This document shows, piece after piece, positions 1-5,070 of a stretch of 5,721 bases of DNA. Both the position numbers and the translations under genes were made by a program. The notes under the pieces are model-generated. The model had not been told where the DNA came from, did not search any database, and worked only from the letters and a program-made list of their open reading frames with translations. Each line of letters begins with the position of its first letter. Position 1 is the first letter of the stretch. This stretch comes from Gammaproteobacteria bacterium (GTDB lineage Bacteria > Pseudomonadota > Gammaproteobacteria > S012-40): the NCBI GenBank assembly GCA_029879945.1, contig JAOUPJ010000238.1, positions 1 to 5,721 on the forward strand, given 5' to 3'.

Positions 1-1
1 C

Positions 2-382
2 AATCTGTTATTGGCAGGTGATACCTTACTGGGTAATGCCTTGGTGGTGACGGGTACGCATACTCTTGATCCACAAGGTACCTTTACCTTGACTGTAAGA
101 GTTACCGAAGATATCCGTTTCGAGCCGGTTGGTGGTTTTATAGTGGATTCTGCGGTGGGCGCCAATGTGCAACTGGTCTATAACGTGACAGACTGGCTGG
201 AAAACCCAGATAGTCTAGGTACCCCGGTTGATCTCACCACCTGTATCACAACGAATACACTGATGGATGCTGTCACCAAACATATTGCTCTAAACGAAGG
301 AACTCAGTGTGGGCAGTCTAAATCGATTGGAAATATTATTAAGGACAATATGAAAAACAAATACGATGTAAGCAATTCATAG
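2..382 (+). CDS. C-terminal fragment of an unrecognised, probably exported protein (5' end outside window)
   Basis: The reading frame is open from the left edge, so the visible 126 codons are the end of a longer gene; the TTG at 11 is inside the frame and is not a credible start. I do not recognise the family. The first part alternates hydrophobic and polar residues (for example GTFTLTVRVTED, then ANVQLVYNVTDWL), which suggests beta-strands. Two cysteines, about codons 81 and 103 of the fragment, are 22 residues apart and could form a disulfide, which would fit a periplasmic or surface protein. The tail is polar and lysine/asparagine rich with no membrane segment. A strong terminator lies 23 bp after the TAG stop, so this is the last gene of its transcript. 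It is convergent with the histidine kinase gene. That it is real coding sequence is likely; any function would be a guess. Confidence 0.75.
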   Translation, partial: NLLLAGDTLLGNALVVTGTHTLDPQGTFTLTVRVTEDIRFEPVGGFIVDSAVGANVQLVYNVTDWLENPDSLGTPVDLTTCITTNTLMDAVTKHIALNEGTQCGQSKSIGNIIKDNMKNKYDVSNS

Positions 383-405
383 TCTAAGATATAACTGAGA
401 GTTTT

Positions 406-435
406 AGGCCGTCTTTGTAATAAAGGCGGCCTTTT
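406..435 (+). terminator. Rho-independent terminator of the left-edge gene
   Basis: An 11-bp stem (406-416 with 422-432) is complete except for one G-U wobble, is rich in G and C at its base, has a five-base loop (417-421), and is followed by a short T run (432-435, then G and TTT). It begins 23 bp after the stop of the + strand gene. Read on the - strand the hairpin is followed by A-rich sequence rather than a T tract, so it is a weaker terminator for the convergent histidine kinase gene, whose stop lies only a few bases away. Confidence 0.8.
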
Positions 436-437
436 GT

Positions 438-2159
438 TTAAGCGGCGCGGACACGCTTCTGCGTGTCTAGCGGAAGCCAAAAGCTTAGCGTAGCACCCTC
501 CCCTTCCTTACTGCTAACAGACACCTGCCCCTGATGTTGCTCGATAATTTGCTTTATGGTCGGCATGCCGAGGCCCACGCCATGCGTTTTGGTTGAGAAG
601 AGAGGTTCAAACATTCTATCTTGAACATCTTGTGGTATGCCCAAACCGTTGTCGATGACAGAAATAACGGCTTTATCACCGTCAAGTTCGGTTTTAATCG
701 TAACGCTAGGTGTAGAGTTGACCCCTTTCTCTACACTCGAATTTAACGAGTCACGGGCATTGTCCATCAAATTAATTAATACGCGTTGAAGTCTGTTGCG
801 ATCAAACCCCACAGCGCGTTCGCCCAAGCCAAGTTGTGTGTGTAGCAGAATAGGTGATGGAAGGGGATGGTCCTTGATAAATTCGCTGATCCAGTTGTCT
901 AGCAAATGGAGTTTTATATCAGGATCGGTTGTTCGCGCAAAATCGAGAAGTTCGTCAATAATCTGGTCGCAGCGCGCTACATTACGCGCAATACGCTCCA
1001 ACGCTATTTTGATTCTCGGGTCCGATGATGTGTCGACCAGCTTCTCGATGAGGTAGAGGGAAGGGGGCATCGCCGCTAACGGATTTCTGATTTCATGTGA
1101 AATTGTAGCTGTAAGCTTTCCAAGTGTAGCTAGTCGTTCACTACGAATTAGTTCGTTTTGTGCATTCTCCAATTCTTTAGTGCGTTGTTGAACAAGTTCT
1201 TCTAATTTGGACTTATAAGCAAAGAGTTCCGCTTCAATTTTTTTTCTCTCACTAATGTTGTCGAATGTAACAACGGACCATGCGGGTGTGTTTTTAGTGC
1301 TGATAGGCGTCAACATGACTTCCACTTCTAGAGTAGAGCCGTTTTGGTGTTTAAATACTAATTCGTCGGACTTGTAAGAGCGCTTTAGTTGATTTGCTTC
1401 ACACAAGGGGCAAATGGATTCGCTTTCGCTTGGTTTGCAGTGAAGTACTTCGTGCGAATTTTTACCCAATATTTCTCTCAAGCTATTGTAGCCTAGTGTT
1501 TTTAGGCATGCCGGATTGGCAAACGTTAATTTGTTATCCTTGTCTATGCCGTAAACTGGTTTGTCCGTCGAGTCTATCAGTGATTTGATGTGAAGCGCCT
1601 GGCGTTCTATTTCTTTTTCTTGTAACCTAAAAAATTTGTCACTGTAGTGTACTAAAGCAATTGCAAGAATTAATGTCGCGGTATTGAAAATGTAAACTGA
1701 GCTGCTGAAGTCGGAGTAGCTTTGCAGTGTCATTAGTCCAGCGATGTTAAAAATGCCGACAAAAACAGTCGTTTTTTTGTTAAACATTAATGAGACGAGC
1801 AGTACGCTAAAAGACAAAAAATACGGGGCAGCTATTGCGGAATCTGGTTCTGTAATCACACTAAAAAAAACGGTTGCGGAGTTGGTGCTTCCCCAAAGCA
1901 CTGCGCCCATATGATGCTGCCCAAATCGAGAAAGTAGATAAGCTGTGGCATTTGCTACAGAGGCTAAATACAAAAATTCGGGGATACCGGTGTGAATGCG
2001 AGGAATTAATGTGATTAGTTGTAGCGAAATGATGATGAGCAATATTGCGCTCAAAAGCCTTGATTTTCTTTCATCGGCTTCAGTTTCTATCGAGCCAAGG
2101 GGTTTTGTTAGAACTAAATCGAGTGTTCTTGTATAGCTAAAATCAGTTGTAGGTTTCAT
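438..2159 (-). CDS. Membrane-bound PAS-domain sensor histidine kinase (orphan, NtrB-like core)
   Basis: The product (573 aa) should autophosphorylate on a histidine and pass the phosphate to a response regulator. After a cytoplasmic N-terminus, six hydrophobic segments are visible at about 35-53, 60-79, 85-103, 108-126, 130-147 and 153-172. A short helix leads to a PAS domain (about 190-305), then a coiled coil (305-345). The HisKA H-box is SHEIRNP with His355. The ATPase domain has the N-box (NLMDNARDS, Asn467), the G1 box DNGLGIP (503-509), the F-box MFEPLFSTK (516-524) and the G2 box GVGLGM (527-532); all catalytic landmarks are intact. The PAS domain carries His236, His240, Cys241, Cys250 and Cys253, possibly for metal or redox sensing. 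The ATG is the first possible start, as an in-frame TAA lies two codons upstream; no clear Shine-Dalgarno sequence is seen. No response regulator is in the window, so partner and stimulus are unknown. Confidence 0.95.
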   Translation of the reverse strand: MKPTTDFSYTRTLDLVLTKPLGSIETEADERKSRLLSAILLIIISLQLITLIPRIHTGIPEFLYLASVANATAYLLSRFGQHHMGAVLWGSTNSATVFFSVITEPDSAIAAPYFLSFSVLLVSLMFNKKTTVFVGIFNIAGLMTLQSYSDFSSSVYIFNTATLILAIALVHYSDKFFRLQEKEIERQALHIKSLIDSTDKPVYGIDKDNKLTFANPACLKTLGYNSLREILGKNSHEVLHCKPSESESICPLCEANQLKRSYKSDELVFKHQNGSTLEVEVMLTPISTKNTPAWSVVTFDNISERKKIEAELFAYKSKLEELVQQRTKELENAQNELIRSERLATLGKLTATISHEIRNPLAAMPPSLYLIEKLVDTSSDPRIKIALERIARNVARCDQIIDELLDFARTTDPDIKLHLLDNWISEFIKDHPLPSPILLHTQLGLGERAVGFDRNRLQRVLINLMDNARDSLNSSVEKGVNSTPSVTIKTELDGDKAVISVIDNGLGIPQDVQDRMFEPLFSTKTHGVGLGMPTIKQIIEQHQGQVSVSSKEGEGATLSFWLPLDTQKRVRAA

Positions 2160-2252
2160 GATTTAATGCTTGTGGTTCGATGTTACGGATTAGCGGGTGA
2201 TTGGCTTGTTTCATTAAGTTCTTTATCGGACCAATTGGGCTGAGCTGTTTCT

Positions 2253-2280
2253 AGTATTTACGAAATGTTACAATTGTCGA
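2253..2280 (-). promoter_or_regulatory. Candidate sigma70-type promoter for the histidine kinase gene
   Basis: On the - strand, TCGACA (2275-2280, five of six matches to the -35 consensus) is followed after 16 bp by AATACT (2253-2258, four of six matches to the -10 consensus). Transcription would start roughly 90 bp before the kinase ATG. The box pair lies in the 235-bp gap after the CapA-like gene, which supports separate transcription of the kinase. Two small palindromes, ACAATTGT (2270-2277) and CCAATTGG (2231-2238), flank the -10 region. This is prediction by eye only. Confidence 0.25.
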
Positions 2281-2394
2281 TTGAATACGATTTCCGCTAA
2301 AGAAGTACGAGTGCTTCGGGGTGAATTTAAATGTTTGGTGAGGTCTCTGCTCGTGGCAAGACTGAAAGAATACAAAAAGTATTGCTTTGGGAGC

Positions 2395-3549
2395 TTAGGA
2401 GTTCTTTTCTAAAATAAGCAAAGCTGTGCCGGCATCATTGATCAGCTGGGTGCCACGTTCGGCGGAAAGCGTTTGAAGATGAGAGACAACTTCGTTGGCC
2501 TGTTCTTCATCGAAAATTTTAGATTGGAATAGAACGTCATTATTACGAACGAAAATGGGCCAAAACCTTAGTTTGACCAAATCGGAACCTTTGAAGTGGG
2601 CTTGGGCTACCACGCTACTATGAACACGTTTGCTGTAGGAGCCGAAGGCGAAATTCCCAAGACTATAAAGTATGACGCCGTGTTTGTATTGCTCCACCGC
2701 TTGGAGTATATGGGGATGATGCCCGATTACGATAGACGCCCCAGCGTCAATAGCCGCTCTGCCAATATTTTCCTGATAGGGTCGCAATTTCGTTGTGGAT
2801 TCTCTTCCCCAATGGATGGAGACAAGTACAGCATCGGCATATCGCTTAGCGTTTTGCACATCCTCAATTACATGTTCCTTATGTCCAAACGCAACACCGG
2901 GATGTGTTTCGGTGGCCCAGAATTCTTCTGGAAAGGTTAGAGAATATGAAAGAAAGGCGACCTTTTTCCCGTCGACATTGACATATTTTGCTTGTCTTGC
3001 TTCATTGAGGTCTAAACCTCCTCCCACATGTTTGATTTTTTGCTTGTCCAATGCATCCATGGTTTGAAGCATGCCGGCCACGCCATAGTCGAGTGCATGG
3101 TTGTTCGCTAAAGCCAATACATCAAATCCCGCGAAGGCCAAGGCATCTGCAGACTTCTTAGGGTGAGAGCGAAATGAGTAGGTTTTCTTGGGGTCAGTTA
3201 ATCCCCAAACAGCAAGCGGCCCCTCTAGATTTCCAAAAGCGATGGAAGATTTGTGTAGTAGGTGACGGGTTTGATCAAATGCGTATCGATAACCATTTTT
3301 CTGGTAGATTTCTTTGGCTGTTCCTCCCAGCATGATGTCGCCAACCATACTCACGGAGTAGTCAGCGGCCAAGATAGTGTCTTTTGCCTCATGAAGTAAG
3401 ATGCGGTCTTGAACACTTGTCGCTAGGGGTTTTGGCTGAAGCAGGGCACAGGAGACGGTCACCGCTGTCAGCGCAATAGCGGTCACTCCCATACAAATCA
3501 GGCAGATTCGAATTAACTTCATAATTAGCGCACGCTGAATCTTTTCCAT
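2395..3549 (-). CDS. CapA-family (PGA_cap) metallophosphatase-like protein, exported or membrane anchored
   Basis: The 384-aa product belongs to the CapA/PgsA 'capsule synthesis' family, which has a calcineurin-like metallophosphatase fold. Family motifs occur in order: VGDIMLGG (69-76), GNLEGPL (106-112), ALANNHALDYG (146-156), SIHWG (244-248), GHHPH (276-280) and SLGNF (296-300); the Asp, Asn and His residues are the likely metal ligands. Residues 11-32 are hydrophobic after a basic start, so the protein is probably exported or anchored with its domain in the periplasm. Cys34 follows TVS, a poor lipobox. The ATG at 3549 is the furthest possible start (in-frame TAG three codons upstream) and has an AGG about five bases before it; Met10 is an alternative. 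In Bacillus the family takes part in poly-gamma-glutamate export with CapB and CapC, but neither partner is here, so that role is doubtful. The substrate is unknown. Family call is firm, function is not. Confidence 0.93.
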   Translation of the reverse strand: MEKIQRALIMKLIRICLICMGVTAIALTAVTVSCALLQPKPLATSVQDRILLHEAKDTILAADYSVSMVGDIMLGGTAKEIYQKNGYRYAFDQTRHLLHKSSIAFGNLEGPLAVWGLTDPKKTYSFRSHPKKSADALAFAGFDVLALANNHALDYGVAGMLQTMDALDKQKIKHVGGGLDLNEARQAKYVNVDGKKVAFLSYSLTFPEEFWATETHPGVAFGHKEHVIEDVQNAKRYADAVLVSIHWGRESTTKLRPYQENIGRAAIDAGASIVIGHHPHILQAVEQYKHGVILYSLGNFAFGSYSKRVHSSVVAQAHFKGSDLVKLRFWPIFVRNNDVLFQSKIFDEEQANEVVSHLQTLSAERGTQLINDAGTALLILEKNS

Positions 3550-3680
3550 TCCCGCCTACAAGCGGTGTAGTCCATGAGACACCGTCTAACCGGATATCTA
3601 TCTAGTGTTACGACCGCAGATCTGGATGATTGAGTATTCACGGTAAATATTGCGCATTTTAGTGCCTTTTGGCTGCATAG

Positions 3681-3700
3681 GGTGGTGAATTTTCACTACC
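3681..3700. repeat. 20-bp palindrome, operator-like, with a third half-site at 3742-3750
   Basis: GGTGGTGAA (3681-3689) and TTCACTACC (3692-3700) form a nine-base inverted repeat with one mismatch (G-T) and a two-base centre. The same half-site GGTGGTGAA recurs exactly in direct orientation at 3742-3750, 61 bp downstream. No T tract follows on either strand, so it is not an intrinsic terminator. Its place in a divergent intergenic region suggests a transcription factor site, perhaps for the CapA-like gene about 130 bp away. The symmetry is directly seen; the operator role is inferred. Confidence 0.4.
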
Positions 3701-3892
3701 AAAACCTGTTGCCGGCCACGTATTTCAAACGCAATATTCGTGGTGGTGAAATATTAAGCGAAGCGATTTGATTTAGAAGGATTATTTGCCGCCTGACAGA
3801 ATTCTAGCTGCGGGCATAGCTATCAAAATTTGCTCAAAGGATTGCTCTCTGTTTCCGAGTAGGTAGCCTCGCTCGGCGGTGTTACAGTTAAA

Positions 3893-3919
3893 TTTACTAA
3901 ATAATCAACACGTTATAAT
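3893..3919 (+). promoter_or_regulatory. Candidate sigma70-type promoter for rlmA
   Basis: A perfect TATAAT -10 box lies at 3914-3919. The best upstream partner is TTTACT at 3893-3898 (four of six matches to the -35 consensus), but the spacer is only 15 bp, shorter than the usual 17. Transcription from here would give rlmA a 5' leader of about 125 bases. A weaker pair closer to the gene (TTGCAC at 4018-4023 and TATGCT at 4040-4045, 16-bp spacer) would give a nearly leaderless transcript. Confidence 0.35.
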
Positions 3920-4033
3920 TATTTGGCCTGCTAGAAGTGTATATCACAAGAAAACCCAGCGTATGCCTGAGCACGCCTAATGTATAGGTTGTAGAAATGC
4001 AATGAATCGATAGTAGCTTGCACTGATGGGCGT

Positions 4034-4048
4034 CTAAGGTATGCTTAG
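4034..4048 (+). repeat. Small inverted repeat just before the rlmA start
   Basis: CTAAG (4034-4038) and CTTAG (4044-4048) are perfect complements around a five-base loop GTATG, ending five bases before the rlmA ATG; flanking GG (4029-4030) and CC (4049-4050) could extend it across a bulge. The stem includes part of the only Shine-Dalgarno-like AAGG (4036-4039), so if it forms in RNA it could lower translation. A five-base stem is weak and may be chance. Confidence 0.25.
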
Positions 4049-4053
4049 CCATC

Positions 4054-4926
4054 ATGACGCAATTCTTTACATTTCCACACTTGTGCTGTCCCTTGGATGG
4101 CGAACCCCTTACAGGAAACGAAACGAGTCTGGTATGTATCAAGGGACACAGCTTTGACATCGCTCGTAAAGGCTATGTGAACCTGCTCAACGTGCAGTAC
4201 AAGCGATCGAAAGACCCGGGTGATAGTAAAGAGATGGTGCTTGCCCGGCGTGCGTTTTTAGAGGCAGGCCATTTTGCTCCGGTCTCAAATCACATGAACG
4301 AAATCATCAAGCGCCTGGCGCATCCCAATTCTGAATATTCAATCCTGGATGCAGGCTGCGGTGAAGGCTATTATCTGGATAGACTTTATCGTGCTCTGGG
4401 AGAAGATGAAACGAGTCTCAAGGTATCGTTAAGCGGCGTTGATATTTCGAAGCAAGCCATTCAGGCCGCCGCAGGAAGAAACAAGGAGATTCAATGGCTG
4501 GTGGCCAGTAATCGACAACTGCCCATTCAAGGCGAAACGATAGATACGATAGTCTGCGGTTTTGGTTTCCCCGTTTATGAATCGTTTGCGCATGTACTGA
4601 AATCGCAGGGAAGAGTCCTGTTGATTGAGGCAGGGGAAAATCACCTTATCGAGCTACGGGAGTTACTCTACCCTGAGTTGAAAGAACGGTCTGAAAGGAT
4701 GTGGCCAGCCTCGTTCACTGTTGTGGAGCAGTCTCAGCTAAGGTATTCGTTTGAACTCGATACCAATAAGGAAATTGAAAACCTGTTGTTCATGACACCT
4801 CACTTCTTTCGGGCAAGTTATGAGGGGAAGCAGCGCGCCAAGGCACTGAATTCACTGAAATTGACGGCAGATGTGCGCTATACCTTACTCACAAAAACGA
4901 ATTCAGCGAAACATATAGCGCTGTGA
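4054..4926 (+). CDS. rlmA: 23S rRNA (guanine-N1)-methyltransferase RlmA(I)
   Basis: The product methylates N1 of a guanine in helix 35 of 23S rRNA (G745 in E. coli) using S-adenosylmethionine, in the cytoplasm. The 290 residues align along their length with E. coli RlmA (about 270 aa). Visible landmarks are an N-terminal zinc-ribbon-like segment (Cys12, Asp15, Cys28, His32), the family stretch GHSFDIARKGYVNLL (31-45), KRSKDPGDSKEM (50-61), SAM motif I LDAGCGEGYY (98-107), the second acidic SAM contact GVDIS (128-132) and the C-terminal LLFMTPHFFRA (244-254). The E. coli zinc site is four ligands, CPLC plus C and H; here the second cysteine is Asp15. The ATG is the first possible start, since TGA lies in frame at 4024-4026. 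Ribosome binding looks weak: AAGG sits 14 bases upstream, within or beside a small hairpin. No partner gene is close. Confidence 0.96.
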   Translation: MTQFFTFPHLCCPLDGEPLTGNETSLVCIKGHSFDIARKGYVNLLNVQYKRSKDPGDSKEMVLARRAFLEAGHFAPVSNHMNEIIKRLAHPNSEYSILDAGCGEGYYLDRLYRALGEDETSLKVSLSGVDISKQAIQAAAGRNKEIQWLVASNRQLPIQGETIDTIVCGFGFPVYESFAHVLKSQGRVLLIEAGENHLIELRELLYPELKERSERMWPASFTVVEQSQLRYSFELDTNKEIENLLFMTPHFFRASYEGKQRAKALNSLKLTADVRYTLLTKTNSAKHIAL

Positions 4927-4980
4927 GGAGTCTGTTTGATTGAGGCGGCGTCTGATAAACCACACCAGCTCCGTCGTTAT

Positions 4981-5016
4981 CCCTGTGACAAAAATGTGAT
5001 AGTTTTGTTAGCAGGG
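4981..5016 (+). repeat. Imperfect hairpin in the rlmA-msrA gap
   Basis: CCCTG (4981-4985) pairs with CAGGG (5012-5016), and ACAAAA (4988-4993) pairs with TTTTGT (5003-5008); between these two helices a small internal loop can partly close with G-U pairs. The loop is nine bases. No T tract follows, so it is at best a poor intrinsic terminator for rlmA. It could instead be a protein site or mRNA structure upstream of msrA, or processing signal between two co-transcribed genes. Confidence 0.35.
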
Positions 5017-5037
5017 CTCTAGAAACATCGCGTAGAT

Positions 5038-5046
5038 TGTAAGAAT
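5038..5046 (+). promoter_or_regulatory. Weak candidate extended -10 promoter for msrA
   Basis: TG at 5038-5039 followed by one base and AAGAAT (5041-5046, four of six matches to the -10 consensus) resembles an extended -10 element. No good -35 box is found 16-18 bp upstream. It would start transcription near 5053, shortly before the ribosome-binding region of msrA. It is offered as a weak candidate only. Confidence 0.15.
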
Positions 5047-5070
5047 AGAGACCAGATAGGCGGATGAAAA

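Larger units (their letters stand above)
3550..4053. other. 504-bp gene-poor region between divergent genes (CapA-like protein and rlmA)
   Basis: No frame here encodes a convincing protein. It should hold the promoters of both flanking genes. What can be seen: a 20-bp palindrome at 3681-3700 with its half-site repeated at 3742-3750; two short open stretches (3634-3771 without ATG, and 3786-3866 from TTG with a good AAGGA); a perfect TATAAT at 3914-3919; and a small hairpin at 4034-4048 just before rlmA. The 87-codon - strand frame crossing into rlmA (3897-4160) is a shadow: it overlaps the zinc-binding start of a well-recognised gene. A regulatory RNA or small protein cannot be excluded. Confidence 0.7.

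Noticed and set aside
2369..2383. Inverted repeat AATAC/GTATT around AAAAA as a terminator for the CapA-like gene
   Set aside because: The stem is only five A/T-rich pairs and no T tract follows on the - strand.
2596..3067. Two overlapping + strand open frames antisense to the CapA-like gene
   Set aside because: The - strand frame has all CapA family motifs in order; the antisense frames have no recognisable content.
3681..3802. Possible 61-bp tandem duplication suggested by the repeated GGTGGTGAA and by AAGGATT at 3777 and 3837
   Set aside because: Comparing the two 61-bp blocks base by base shows no similarity beyond the short half-site, so no larger duplication exists.
3970..4050. Resemblance to an integron attC site before rlmA, from paired GCCTA/TAGG and CTAAG/CTTAG elements
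   Set aside because: The conserved outer core sites of attC (GTTRRRY and its complement in the right order and spacing) are not present, and no integrase or cassette structure is near.
3897..4160. An 87-codon open frame on the - strand crossing the start of rlmA
   Set aside because: It overlaps the zinc-binding N-terminus of a clearly recognised gene on the other strand, has no recognisable domain and an erratic composition; it is a shadow.
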